DNA from: an uncultured Lachnospiraceae bacterium
GTDB lineage: Bacteria > Bacillota > Clostridia > Lachnospirales > Lachnospiraceae
NCBI GenBank assembly: GCA_902788645.1
Contig: CADAKW010000006.1
Location: 1-50,136 of the forward strand
DNA length: 50,136 nt
Direction of reading: 5' to 3'
The position numbers were made by a program, and so were the translations under genes. Of the stretch, positions 8,558 through 17,821 are shown piece by piece (position 1 is the stretch's first letter; each line of letters starts with the position of its first letter). The notes under the pieces are model-generated. The model was not told where the DNA came from. It ran no database searches and saw nothing but the letters and a program-made list of their open reading frames with translations.

Positions 8558-9595
8558 TTATTTCTGGTTTTTATTTCTCAACTGACCGCAGGCCGCATCG
8601 ATATCACTGCCCATTTCCCGACGGATCGTAACATTGATATGGTGTTTTTCCAACACATCCTGAAACTGCCTGATATTCTCCGGTATGGATCGGCTCCCCA
8701 TCCTGCCTTCTACTGCATTTAACGGGATCAGATTCACATGACACAGCATTCCTCTGAGTCGTGATGACAGCTCCAGTGCATTTTCCCTGCTGTCATTGGT
8801 TCCCTGTACCATAGTATATTCAAAGGTGATACGTCTTCCTGTCTCCTTAATATACGCACGGCACGCCTCCAGTATTTCATCCATGGAAAAACGGTCTGCC
8901 ACCGGCATCATCTGTCGGCGGATCTCATCATTGGGTGCATGAAGAGAGATCGCCAGTGTGATGGTCAGCTCCTCCTTCATGAGATCATAAATCTTCGGCA
9001 CAAGACCACAGGTGGATAACGTAATATTCCTCTGACTGATATGAAGACCGTTTTCGTCGGACAGCATCCGGATAAATCGGATCACATTTTCATAATTGTC
9101 CAGAGGCTCTCCGATCCCCATAATGATCACATTGGAAACTCTTTCCCCGATATGTCTCTGGATCTCATAGATCTGATCTAATATTTCAGAGGTAGCCAGA
9201 CTCCTTGTCAGTCCTCCCACAGTAGAAGCACAGAAACGGCAGCCCATACGGCAGCCTACCTGGGACGATACACAGACACTGTTGCCGTGATGATATCTCA
9301 TCAGCACCGTCTCCACCATATTTCCATCCGAAAGCTCCATCAAAAACTTCCGGGTACCGTCCTTCTTTGATATCTGCTCCCTGCGAATGGTAACCCCTCC
9401 CAAAGAACATTCTCTCTGCAGCTTTTCCCGGAAAGACTTTGACAGATTCGTCATCTCTTCAAAGTCTCTCACCAGCTTCTGATGCATCCACATATAGAGC
9501 TGTTTTGCACGAAATTTCTTTTCTCCAAGAACCTCGACAAACGTCTGAAGCTCCTGCATATCCATGCTTTTGATATCAGTCTTTTCCATTGTCAT
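8558..9595 (-). CDS. rlmN: Dual-specificity 23S rRNA/tRNA adenine-C2 methyltransferase RlmN
   Basis: A radical SAM enzyme that methylates C2 of A2503 in 23S rRNA and A37 in some tRNAs. In 345 residues it shows the [4Fe-4S] motif Cys115-x3-Cys119-x2-Cys122 (GCRMGCRFC), the GIGEPLDN motif that contacts SAM, LSTCGLVP, and the C-terminal Cys336 (ACGQL) that carries the methyl group during catalysis. The start ATG lies directly beside the rsmB stop, with no spacer. This is the usual order in clostridia. Confidence 0.96.
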   Translation of the reverse strand: MTMEKTDIKSMDMQELQTFVEVLGEKKFRAKQLYMWMHQKLVRDFEEMTNLSKSFREKLQRECSLGGVTIRREQISKKDGTRKFLMELSDGNMVETVLMRYHHGNSVCVSSQVGCRMGCRFCASTVGGLTRSLATSEILDQIYEIQRHIGERVSNVIIMGIGEPLDNYENVIRFIRMLSDENGLHISQRNITLSTCGLVPKIYDLMKEELTITLAISLHAPNDEIRRQMMPVADRFSMDEILEACRAYIKETGRRITFEYTMVQGTNDSRENALELSSRLRGMLCHVNLIPLNAVEGRMGSRSIPENIRQFQDVLEKHHINVTIRREMGSDIDAACGQLRNKNQK

Positions 9596-10865
9596 CTATC
9601 CATCCCCTGCCGTTTCACATTTTACAGCATCAGGTACGGCATCCTCCAGTGAAACTGCCTCAAAAGGCAGATTCTGCAGGATCCATTCTGCCTGCTGTTC
9701 ATTCTCCTCCGGAGCAATGGTACAGGTGCTGTACAATAATGTACCTCCCGGCTTTACATAGCGGTGCACCGTTTGCAGGATCTTTCTCTGCTGCTCTGCC
9801 AGAGCCTTGATATCCTGTGGCTTTGTCTTATATTTAATGTCTGCCTTGTGTCCCATTACGCCCAGACCGGAGCATGGCAGATCGGCTACCACAACATCTG
9901 CCGTTTCTTCCCATTCCGACAGAAACTCCATGGCATCGTGCTTTTTTAATTTGACATTATGAAACCCTGTCCGGATCAGATTCTGCCGGATCAATGACAC
10001 CTTATCTTTGGTGAGATCACAGGCGCGGATCAGTCCCATCCACAGGAGCTGCTGCCCCCACGATCAAAGAGCTCTCGTCCTGTACCTGGACCCATCCCTT
10101 CTGAAATGCCTCCAGCTCATTTAATCTTCCATAGTTTCTGATATGAAGGGCATCCTGAAACAACCTTCCCGGTTCCACCTTTACTCCCTGCCGCTGCAGG
10201 GAAGAAATAATATCCTCCCGCGAAGCCTTCGATAAATTACACCGCAGACTGATTCCACGGTCCTCCTGCAGAAAATTCTGCAAGATCTCTTCTGTCTGCC
10301 CAAATCCGTACCGGTCAATAAAACGCTTCACGATCCATTCCGGCATAGAATACCAAACCGACAGATGACGTACCTCGTCCTTTGCCTTCGGATACGGGGT
10401 ATCCTCATAAAAACGTACGACATTTCGCAGCACCCCGTTTACAAATCCCTTGAGAGGGATCAGATGATTGGTACAGGCAAGCTTGACCGCTTCATTACAC
10501 ACCGCACTGTCCGGCACCTGATCCATATACATGATCTGATAAACTGCCAGACGCAAGATTTCCCGCACAACAGGCTTCTGTTTTGCCACAGGCAGCTTGG
10601 AATAGTGATCGATCACATAATCAAGCTCGATGCATCGTTCAACAGTTCCCTCCACAAGACGCATCAAAAACGCCCTGTCCCGCTGTTCCAGGGGATATTT
10701 TTCCAAAATACCGTGAAGCACTTTGTCGCAGTATTCTCCATTCTCCATGATGGAAACCATTGCTTCCAATGCAAGCTGACGGGTGCTTTTTGCCGTCGTG
10801 TTACGGGCTGTTTTTCCCGCTGCCGGTCTTCCTGTATGATTGTTTCTTTTATTGTCCTGGGGCAT
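9596..10865 (-). pseudogene. rsmB: 16S rRNA m5C967 methyltransferase RsmB, broken: SAM motif I deleted with a frameshift
   Basis: Two pieces in different frames make up one rsmB. The 5' piece (10865 to 10017, 282 codons) has the NusB-like RNA-binding domain (about 25-165) and runs to VQDESSLIVGAAAPVDG before leaving frame and stopping. The 3' piece (10039 to 9596) resumes at GLIRACDLTKDKV and has the catalytic cysteine motifs DLPCSGLG and YSTCTI. In intact RsmB about 20-25 residues with the glycine-rich SAM site (D-x-C-A-A-P-G-G-K) lie between these points. Here none are present, and the frame moves by one base, so about 70-75 bases seem lost. Even with frameshifting the product would lack its cofactor site. 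Flanking genes fmt and rlmN are intact. True deletion and assembly collapse are both possible. Confidence 0.88.
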
Positions 10866-10957
10866 TCTGTCTCTGTTCCTCCATCACTGAGATATCCCAT
10901 AATATCCCGGTATCTTTTTCTATATTAAAATTATCTGCATTTATTATTTTCTCTCTA

Positions 10958-11887
10958 TCAGGAAAGCATACTTCCCACTTCCAAAGAATATCCCCTCAGA
11001 AATGACTCGGCATCCATCCGCTTCTTTCCCTCTAACTGCAGAGAGTTTATCTTTAAAAGATCTTTCCCTGTCTGTACCAGAAATCCGTCCTTTTCCACCT
11101 GAACGATCCGGCCCGGTTCCCCCTTTGCCTCTGAGGCAACCACATCGGCATCCCAGATCTTAAGCATCTTTCCGTTCAGATGGGTATAGGCGCTCGGCCA
11201 TGGATTCAGTCCGCGGATCAGACGTTCGATAACCTCTGCACTCTGGGTAAAGTCAATCTCTCCCAACGCCTTTGTGAGCATTTTGGCGTAGGTATGCTTC
11301 TCATGCTCCTGGTGAACCGGAGATAATTCTCCCTTTTCCGCCAGATCAAGAGCCTGTAACAGCAACGGACCGCCAAGCTCTGACAGTTTATCAAACAGAC
11401 TGCCTCCTGTCTCCTTCGGATCAAGCTTGTATTTCTCCACCAGAAGAATATCTCCGGTATCCAGCCCCTTGTCCATCTGCATGATCGTAACACCGCTCTC
11501 CGGATCTCCGTCGATCACGGACCACTGGATCGGTGCCGCCCCGCGAAGCTTTGGCAATAGGGAGGCATGTACATTCATGCAGCCGTATTTCGGCAGGTTT
11601 AAAACCGTCTCCGGCAGGATCTGGCCAAATGCTACCACAACGATCACATCCGGCTGTAATTTTTCAAGCTCCGGAAAAAATGCAGGATCCTTGACCTTTT
11701 CCGGCTGCAATACCGGCACACCGGCCTCCACTGCCTTTTCCTTGACCGGAGAAGGCTGCAGCTTTCCGCTTCGCCCCTTCGGACGGTCCGGCTGTGTCAC
11801 AACGCCGACCACATCATGTCTGCTGTCAAGAAGTGCCTGTAATGTAGGCACTGCAAAGTCCGGGGTTCCCATAAATACAACTCTCAT
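10958..11887 (-). CDS. fmt: Methionyl-tRNA formyltransferase
   Basis: Formylates initiator Met-tRNA using 10-formyl-tetrahydrofolate. The N-terminal Rossmann domain begins MRVVFMGTPDFAV and carries the catalytic motif MNVHASLLPKLRGAAPI plus GVTIMQMDKGLDTGDIL, with the Asn, His and Asp residues. The C-terminal OB domain includes RGLNPWPSAYT. I chose ATG 11887 because GGAG lies six bases upstream; the ATG at 11899 has no such site. This gives 309 residues, the family length. It follows def by about 30 bases. The zinc peptidase often found between fmt and rsmB in clostridia is absent; 10866-10957 holds nothing I recognise. Confidence 0.96.
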   Translation of the reverse strand: MRVVFMGTPDFAVPTLQALLDSRHDVVGVVTQPDRPKGRSGKLQPSPVKEKAVEAGVPVLQPEKVKDPAFFPELEKLQPDVIVVVAFGQILPETVLNLPKYGCMNVHASLLPKLRGAAPIQWSVIDGDPESGVTIMQMDKGLDTGDILLVEKYKLDPKETGGSLFDKLSELGGPLLLQALDLAEKGELSPVHQEHEKHTYAKMLTKALGEIDFTQSAEVIERLIRGLNPWPSAYTHLNGKMLKIWDADVVASEAKGEPGRIVQVEKDGFLVQTGKDLLKINSLQLEGKKRMDAESFLRGYSLEVGSMLS

Positions 11888-11920
11888 ATTAATCTCCATT
11901 TCTGAGCAGCCTGTATGCTC

Positions 11921-12406
11921 CTAGTCCTGCTCCTCCAGATCGGAATTATTCATCAGCTCGCCCTCTACCAGAGAAACATATAACTGTCCGTCCAGATGAG
12001 CGATCTCATGCTGAAATGCTCTCGCCAGAAGCTCCTCGCCCTCTACCACGATCTCTTCCATATTTTCGTTCAATGCCTTCACCTTACAGTAATTGGCACG
12101 GGTTACGATCCCTGTCTTGCCCGGTACGCTCAAACATCCCTCATAGCCGGTCTGTTCTCCGGACTTTTCTATGATCTCCGGATTGATCAGGACGATCGGC
12201 TGATCTCCCTCCGGAGAAACATCGATCACAACGATCCGCTTCAGTACACCCACCTGTGGTGCTGCCAGACCAACTCCCTGTGCATCATACATGGTCTCCA
12301 GCATATCCTCGATCAGAGTCTGTGTCCGGGGAGTCATTTTTTTAACCTCTCTGGATTTCTGATATAATAATTCATCTCCAATAGTACGTATTGTACGAAG
12401 TGCCAT
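11921..12406 (-). CDS. def: Peptide deformylase
   Basis: Removes the formyl group from new proteins and is functionally paired with fmt next door. The 161-residue protein has the three family motifs: GVGLAAPQ (44-51), EGCLS with metal ligand Cys91, and HEIAH with ligands His133 and His137 and catalytic Glu134. Its length and compact C-terminus match type 1 enzymes. GGAAGG precedes ATG 12406. It sits 40 bases after priA. Confidence 0.96.
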   Translation of the reverse strand: MALRTIRTIGDELLYQKSREVKKMTPRTQTLIEDMLETMYDAQGVGLAAPQVGVLKRIVVIDVSPEGDQPIVLINPEIIEKSGEQTGYEGCLSVPGKTGIVTRANYCKVKALNENMEEIVVEGEELLARAFQHEIAHLDGQLYVSLVEGELMNNSDLEEQD

Positions 12407-12445
12407 AATGCTACCTTCCTTTCCGGGAGACCCCTGTCTCCATCC

Positions 12446-14680
12446 TTATAAATTAAAATCAAACTGCAGTCTGCAGTCCCGGTACATTTCCTGTGCTTTC
12501 ATGTATTGCTCCAGCATATTTTTAATCTGGCGAAGTACCCGGTAATCCCTGCATTTTGCATAAATGATATACCGATGCACATCCTTTGCTTTTGCCAGTG
12601 CTGCCGGTCCCGGTCCCAGGATCACAACTTGTTCATATTGTCTCATTTTCTCTGCCAGTTCTTCCGAAAGCTCCCTGACATGACTCAGATTCTCAGAAAG
12701 CACCAATACTCCTAGTATATTAGAAACCGGCGGATATTGCAAGATTTGTCTCTGAAGCAGCTCCTGCCGGTAAAATCCCTGATAATCCTGTTTTGCCGCT
12801 GCCACAATGCTGTAATGGTCCGGCTGATATGTCTGAAGCACCACATCTCCCGGCTTTTCCCCGCGCCCGGCTCTTCCTGCTGCCTGGGCAAGAAGCTGGT
12901 ATGTTCTCTCCGCAGCCCGGAAATCCCCCACATTCAGGGACAGATCAGCTGCCAGGATACCAACCAGAGTCACATTGGGAAAATCATGACCTTTCACGAT
13001 CATCTGGGTACCGATCAGGATATCTGCACTCCCCGATGCAAAATCCTGAAGGATCTTCTCATGCCCTTCCTTTCCGGTGGTGGTATCCGCATCCATCCGA
13101 AGCACTCCTGCCTGCGGAAATCGTTCCCGTACCATCTGCTCTACCTTCTGGGTTCCGATTCCAAAGGTACCGATATATTTCGACTGACATTCGGGACATA
13201 CCGCCGGCATTGGTGTCTGATATCCACAGTAATGACATACCATCTGATCCAGCCGGCCATACCGCATATGTGCAGTCAAAGAAACGGAACAATGGGGACA
13301 TTTTAACACCTCACCACATTTTCTGCAGGACACCGATCCCGCATACCCGCGCCGGTTCAGAAACAAAATGATCTGCTCCCGTTTTTGTAAACGCTCCTCC
13401 ATCAGCTCTGTGAGTTTACCTCCAAATATGGAGCGGTTTTTCCGTTCCAGCTCCTCCCGCAGATCCGTCACCCAGATTTTTGGAAGCACAGCACCTCCGG
13501 CGCGATGAGTCAGTGTAAATAACTGATACCTGCCCTTCTGTGCCCTGTAATACGACTCCAGAGACGGTGTTGCCGAGCCGAGGATCACACTGGCTCCTGT
13601 CATGGCCGCCCGGTGAACCGCCACCTCTCTGGCATGATATTTCGGCGGCATCTCGCTCTGATAGCTTGTCTCATGCTCCTCATCCATCACGATCAGCCCC
13701 AACCGTTCAAAGGGCGTAAACAAGGCAGACCGCGGGCCGATCATAATATCAATCTCTCCCGCCTTTGCCCGCTCAAACTGGTCAAATTTCTCCCCCTGGG
13801 ATAACCGGGAATGCATGACCGAAACCCGTTCTCCAAACCGGCGGTAAAACCGGCTGACCGTCTGAAAAGTCAGGGCGATCTCCGGGATCAGCATGATCAC
13901 CTGCTGCCCCTGCGCGATCACCTGCTCAATGATCCCCATATAAACCTCTGTCTTGCCGCTGCCGGTCACACCATGGATCAGATATGTTTTACGGACTCCC
14001 GCCAGATAATCCTTTGTCACCGCATCAACGATCAACTGCTGCTCTTCATTCAGCACCGGCGGCCGATCTGATATTCCTGACTGATGCACCGGATTCCGGT
14101 ACAGTCGGTTTTCCGATATCCGAAGCACCTCCTGCTCCTGCAGACTACGGAGCACCGCGGGAGTTGCCTTATATTCTCTCTGCAGCTCCTCATAGGAAAC
14201 ACCCTCTTCATAATCCTCCTGATCAAGAAGCGCCTGCAACACTCTCACCTTTGCCTTGTAATGCTTTCTGGCACACTCCTGCAGAAGCTGTTCCATTTCA
14301 CTTCGTACCACGAGAGGGTATACCGTCCGGCTGATCTTCTTTTTGATCTCCCGGCGCACCGGAAGCACTGCCTTAATGGCATCATTCATGGTAGAGCCGT
14401 AATTTTCTTTGATCCAATAAGCAAGGGAAAGCAGGTGTGATTCTGCAACCACTCCCTGCTTCACGATTTCCTTTATTTCCTTTGTCTTATGGACATCAAA
14501 CTTTGCCTCACCGGACAGGCCGATGATATATCCCTTTAGCTCCCTGTTTCCACTGCCAAAGGGAATGATCACCATGGCTCCGATCACCGCATCATCCAGC
14601 ATTTCCTCCGGCACAATATACTGAAACGGCCGGTCAAGGCTTTTTACGGATATATCTACGATCACATCTGCAAATATCAT
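12446..14680 (-). CDS. priA: Primosomal protein N' (replication restart helicase PriA)
   Basis: A 3'-5' superfamily 2 helicase that reloads the replisome at stalled forks. Counting from the upstream ATG at 14692, the DNA-binding domain covers about 5-110, Walker A GVTGSGKTE 241-249, and the DEEH box about 337-340. The zinc-binding strand region (about 455-500) has the paired cysteines CRKCG, CPHC, CHYCG and CPEC. Helicase motifs V-VI with QAAGRAGRG follow. Two in-frame ATGs are possible: the one at 14680 has GGGG six bases upstream and opens MIFADVIVD, while 14692 has no good site. It follows murE closely. Confidence 0.95.
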   Translation of the reverse strand: MIFADVIVDISVKSLDRPFQYIVPEEMLDDAVIGAMVIIPFGSGNRELKGYIIGLSGEAKFDVHKTKEIKEIVKQGVVAESHLLSLAYWIKENYGSTMNDAIKAVLPVRREIKKKISRTVYPLVVRSEMEQLLQECARKHYKAKVRVLQALLDQEDYEEGVSYEELQREYKATPAVLRSLQEQEVLRISENRLYRNPVHQSGISDRPPVLNEEQQLIVDAVTKDYLAGVRKTYLIHGVTGSGKTEVYMGIIEQVIAQGQQVIMLIPEIALTFQTVSRFYRRFGERVSVMHSRLSQGEKFDQFERAKAGEIDIMIGPRSALFTPFERLGLIVMDEEHETSYQSEMPPKYHAREVAVHRAAMTGASVILGSATPSLESYYRAQKGRYQLFTLTHRAGGAVLPKIWVTDLREELERKNRSIFGGKLTELMEERLQKREQIILFLNRRGYAGSVSCRKCGEVLKCPHCSVSLTAHMRYGRLDQMVCHYCGYQTPMPAVCPECQSKYIGTFGIGTQKVEQMVRERFPQAGVLRMDADTTTGKEGHEKILQDFASGSADILIGTQMIVKGHDFPNVTLVGILAADLSLNVGDFRAAERTYQLLAQAAGRAGRGEKPGDVVLQTYQPDHYSIVAAAKQDYQGFYRQELLQRQILQYPPVSNILGVLVLSENLSHVRELSEELAEKMRQYEQVVILGPGPAALAKAKDVHRYIIYAKCRDYRVLRQIKNMLEQYMKAQEMYRDCRLQFDFNL

Positions 14681-14698
14681 ATGTTTCCCCATTTCCCA

Positions 14699-16168
14699 TT
14701 ACTTTAAGAAATTACCATCCTTCACCACATCGGCAACCAGCTCACGCTCATCCATATGATGCTTCTGTCCTTTGATCTCCTGATAATCCTCGTGTCCCTT
14801 ACCTGCTAGCACAATGACATCTCCCTCTCTGGCATTCTCAATGGCATAACGGATCGCCTCTGCACGGTCAATGATCGTAACATATTCTCCATCTGCTTTT
14901 TTGACACCTGTTACGATATCATCAAGAATTGCCTGTGGCTCCTCATTCCTTGGATTATCCGAGGTGACAATGGTCAGATCGGCAAGCCTTGAGGATACCT
15001 CGCCCATCTGGAAACGTCTGTCTCTGGAACGGTTTCCACCACATCCAAACAGACATACAAGGCGTTTCGGATGATATTCCTTCAGAGTAGAAAGCAGGCT
15101 CTCCAGACTCATTGCATTATGCGCATAATCGATCATCAGTGTGAACTTCGAAGAAACCGGCACGATCTCCACACGTCCCTTGACACGGATCTTGGACAGG
15201 GAATCCAGAATCGTCTCCTCCTTCACTCCAAAGTGACGGCAGATTGCAATGGCTGTCATGGAATTGTAAACACTGAACTTTCCCGGAATATCAATCTCCA
15301 CATCCATATCCAGCTTACCGCTCATATGATATGCCACTCCCAAAGTGCCTCCCTTATCCATCAGGTGCACATCCGAAGCACGCAGATCGGCATTCTCCGA
15401 AAATCCATAGGTCTCCACCTTGCAGGTATGCCCCTGCAGGATCTCCTCCAAATGAGAATCATCTGCATTAAAAATACCCTGACGGCACTGTCTGAACAGC
15501 AGGCTCTTGCAGTGAATATAATCCGCCAGATCCTTATGCTCATTCGGTCCGATATGATCCGACTCCAGATTGGTGAAGATACCGTAGTCAAAGACAAAGC
15601 CGCTGACACGGTGAAGCATCAGTCCCTGTGAGGACACCTCCATAACCACACATTTGCAGCCGGCATCCACCATTTTACGGAAGGATTCCTGCACCACATA
15701 GGACTCCGGCGTCGTATTGGCGGACGGAATCTTCTCTTCTCCGATAATGGTTTCGATGGTTCCGATCAGTCCCGTCTTGTAGCCGGAATGCTCCAATATG
15801 GAACGAACCATATAAGTCGCCGTGGTCTTTCCCTTTGTTCCGGTGATACCAATGGTGGTAAGCTCTCTTGCCGGATGGCCGAAAAATGCTGCTGACGCCT
15901 GTGCAAGTGCCAGTCTGGTATCCTCCACCCGGATCACAGTTACATCTGCCGACACCTCCACATCCTTCTGAACGATCAGGACAGGACAACCATTTTCCGT
16001 AACTTCCTTTGCAAAGTCATGACCATCCCGGACGGCTCCACATATACACACAAATACAGCTCCCGGTGCCGCTTTGCGGGAATCGTAGATCAGTGCAGAA
16101 ATCTCCTGATCGGTATTTCCCTGTACCACCTGATATTCCATATCCTCCAACAATGTCTTTAACTGCAT
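14699..16168 (-). CDS. murE: UDP-MurNAc-tripeptide synthetase (meso-DAP-adding MurE)
   Basis: Adds the third amino acid to UDP-MurNAc-L-Ala-D-Glu in peptidoglycan synthesis. The 489-residue ligase has the ATP loop GTKGKTT (110-116), the central ligase domain with the TTPES region, and the C-terminal domain with DNPR (404-407). That motif is the known marker for meso-diaminopimelate rather than lysine. The neighbour dapF makes exactly this substrate, which supports the assignment. GAAAGGAAG precedes ATG 16168. Confidence 0.95.
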   Translation of the reverse strand: MQLKTLLEDMEYQVVQGNTDQEISALIYDSRKAAPGAVFVCICGAVRDGHDFAKEVTENGCPVLIVQKDVEVSADVTVIRVEDTRLALAQASAAFFGHPARELTTIGITGTKGKTTATYMVRSILEHSGYKTGLIGTIETIIGEEKIPSANTTPESYVVQESFRKMVDAGCKCVVMEVSSQGLMLHRVSGFVFDYGIFTNLESDHIGPNEHKDLADYIHCKSLLFRQCRQGIFNADDSHLEEILQGHTCKVETYGFSENADLRASDVHLMDKGGTLGVAYHMSGKLDMDVEIDIPGKFSVYNSMTAIAICRHFGVKEETILDSLSKIRVKGRVEIVPVSSKFTLMIDYAHNAMSLESLLSTLKEYHPKRLVCLFGCGGNRSRDRRFQMGEVSSRLADLTIVTSDNPRNEEPQAILDDIVTGVKKADGEYVTIIDRAEAIRYAIENAREGDVIVLAGKGHEDYQEIKGQKHHMDERELVADVVKDGNFLK

Positions 16169-16195
16169 GATATCTTCTTCCTTTCTATTGTTTCA

Positions 16196-17050
16196 TTATT
16201 TGATCTTTTTCATGGACTCTTCACTAAGCTCTCCGTCATAAACAACGCTCGCCGGTCCGGTCATCCACACGGTATCGTTCTCCCGGTCATAAAAAATCTC
16301 CAGATCTCCTCCCAGAAGATGAACGGTCAGATGCTCCTTTGTTTTGCCGTTTAAAACACATGCCACAGCAGAAGCACATGTGCCTGTTCCGCATGCCAGT
16401 GTCTCTCCGGACCCACGCTCCCAGACTCTCATATTGATCTCATGGTCGTTTAACACCTGAACAAACTCGGTATTGATCCGTTTCGGGAACAGCTTATGAT
16501 TTTCAAAGGACGGTCCGATCTTTTCCAGATCCAGTGCCGAAGTATCCTCCACAAATGTCACAACATGGGGATTTCCCATGGAAACTCCTGTCATCCGGTA
16601 AACAACTCCATCTACCTCCACCGGCTCGTCAATAAACTGCTCTTTCTCTGAAAGGATTGGTATCTGTGCCGGATTTAAGATCGGAGATCCCATATTGACC
16701 TTGACCATCTGAACCTTCCCCTCTTCTACCGTCAGATCCAGATATTTCATACCGCCCTTTGTCTCTACGGAAATGCTGGTTTTATCTGTAAGGCCATAAT
16801 CATAGACGTACTTTGCCACACACCGGATCCCGTTTCCGCACATTTCTCCCTCAGATCCGTCTGCATTGTACATTGCCATTCGGAAATCTGCCTGATCCGA
16901 AGGACAAATTAAGATCAGCCCGTCAGAACCCACTCCAAAATGACGGTCACTGACAAATTTAGATACCTTTGCCGGATCCTCTATCATCTTTTCCATACAA
17001 TTCACATATACATAATCATTCCCACACCCATGCATCTTTGTAAATTTCAT
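16196..17050 (-). CDS. dapF: Diaminopimelate epimerase
   Basis: Converts LL- to meso-diaminopimelate, the substrate of MurE next door and the precursor of lysine. The two catalytic cysteines are in MCGNGIRC (Cys71) and LACGTGTCAS (about residue 220). The opening MKFTKMHGCGNDY is the typical N-terminus, so ATG 17050 is the start. A frame extending to 17128 adds 26 unusual residues and reads through a likely promoter. The product is 284 residues, a normal length. It is the first gene of the long housekeeping operon. Confidence 0.95.
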   Translation of the reverse strand: MKFTKMHGCGNDYVYVNCMEKMIEDPAKVSKFVSDRHFGVGSDGLILICPSDQADFRMAMYNADGSEGEMCGNGIRCVAKYVYDYGLTDKTSISVETKGGMKYLDLTVEEGKVQMVKVNMGSPILNPAQIPILSEKEQFIDEPVEVDGVVYRMTGVSMGNPHVVTFVEDTSALDLEKIGPSFENHKLFPKRINTEFVQVLNDHEINMRVWERGSGETLACGTGTCASAVACVLNGKTKEHLTVHLLGGDLEIFYDRENDTVWMTGPASVVYDGELSEESMKKIK

Positions 17051-17128
17051 AAGCACACCATACCTTTCCCGGCATTTTCTGCCGCCATAATAATATTTTA
17101 AACGGAATTTCCATCTTTCTTTTCTCAC

Positions 17129-17169
17129 AGTATATACAACAATATACGCAATAAATATCCGTATATTGT
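17129..17169 (-). promoter_or_regulatory. Inverted repeat overlapping a possible dapF promoter
   Basis: ACAATATACG (17139-17148) and CGTATATTGT (17160-17169) form a perfect 10-base inverted repeat with an 11-base spacer. On the minus strand it is followed by TATACT (17134-17129), a good -10, while the -35 is poor. The repeat may be a regulator's operator at the head of the dapF operon or a weak hairpin ending the regulator gene just upstream. It lacks a T run, so I prefer an operator. Confidence 0.4.
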
Positions 17170-17170
17170 C

Positions 17171-17821
17171 TCAAACATTGCGTTTACTGTCATCACGTTT
17201 CAAGGCATATCCTTTTCCATAGCAATTCACGATCCGAAAAGGGGTTCCGTTAAGTTTCTTTCGCAGCTTCCGTATCATGGTATTGATAACATCTTTATTG
17301 ACCGTATCTTCCCGTTTCCATATCTTTTCCAATAACTCATCCGTTGCGACCATCTGCTCCCTGCTGCCTATAAGCAAATGAAATAATTGATATTCTTTTT
17401 CTGTCAACCCCAGAGCCTTTCCCTGCCATTCATAATCCCGTCTGTCACAAAGCTCCAGAAACCCCCGCCAGCAGTGAAAGCCACCGAAAGCTCCGTTATA
17501 TAACCGCAGCAGCCTCTGAATCCGCAGGATCAGCACCGGCACAGGCGCCGTCACCGGAATATAATCGTCCGCTCCCATTTCCAGACATCGTATCTCCTCA
17601 TAATAAGAAACCAGCCCGCCATACCCTGCCACAACTACCGGACATGTATTCTCTCTGCAAATATCAGCAAGTCTCGTATACATATCCTCCTGTCCATCCA
17701 GACATACCAGAACCGCATCATATACTTCCCCGTCAGGCACAATAGCAGCACCCTCCCGCCGAAGCTCTCTCAACAGCTCCTCAGCGCCTGCAGATGTGTT
17801 CATGCATACCCGCAATCGCAT
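17171..17821 (-). CDS. OmpR-type DNA-binding protein with degenerate receiver domain
   Basis: A 216-residue atypical response regulator. The C-terminal winged helix-turn-helix (about 125-210) is well kept: LGLTEKEYQLFHLL, then a recognition helix in NKDVINTMIRKLRKKL and the wing with YGKGYAL. The N-terminal domain aligns with receivers (GADDYIPV near its end) but has lost the acidic pair (VCMNTS where VDDD is usual), the phosphoacceptor aspartate (VLVCLDG, cysteine in its place), the Thr/Ser and the lysine of KPF. It cannot be phosphorylated in the usual way. ATG 17821 has GGAGGAG directly upstream. It overlaps the 3' end of the radical SAM gene by 41 bases, so both are co-transcribed. No histidine kinase is adjacent. 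Its target is unknown; the palindrome just downstream is a candidate. Confidence 0.82.
   Translation of the reverse strand: MRLRVCMNTSAGAEELLRELRREGAAIVPDGEVYDAVLVCLDGQEDMYTRLADICRENTCPVVVAGYGGLVSYYEEIRCLEMGADDYIPVTAPVPVLILRIQRLLRLYNGAFGGFHCWRGFLELCDRRDYEWQGKALGLTEKEYQLFHLLIGSREQMVATDELLEKIWKREDTVNKDVINTMIRKLRKKLNGTPFRIVNCYGKGYALKRDDSKRNV

Noticed and set aside
12737..13371. Long open frames on the plus strand opposite priA (about 190 codons)
   Set aside because: No ribosome binding site, no recognisable family, and composition explained by the complement of the priA codons.
16196..17128. A longer dapF starting at 17128
   Set aside because: The extra 26 residues are not family-like, and ATG 17050 opens the conserved N-terminus.
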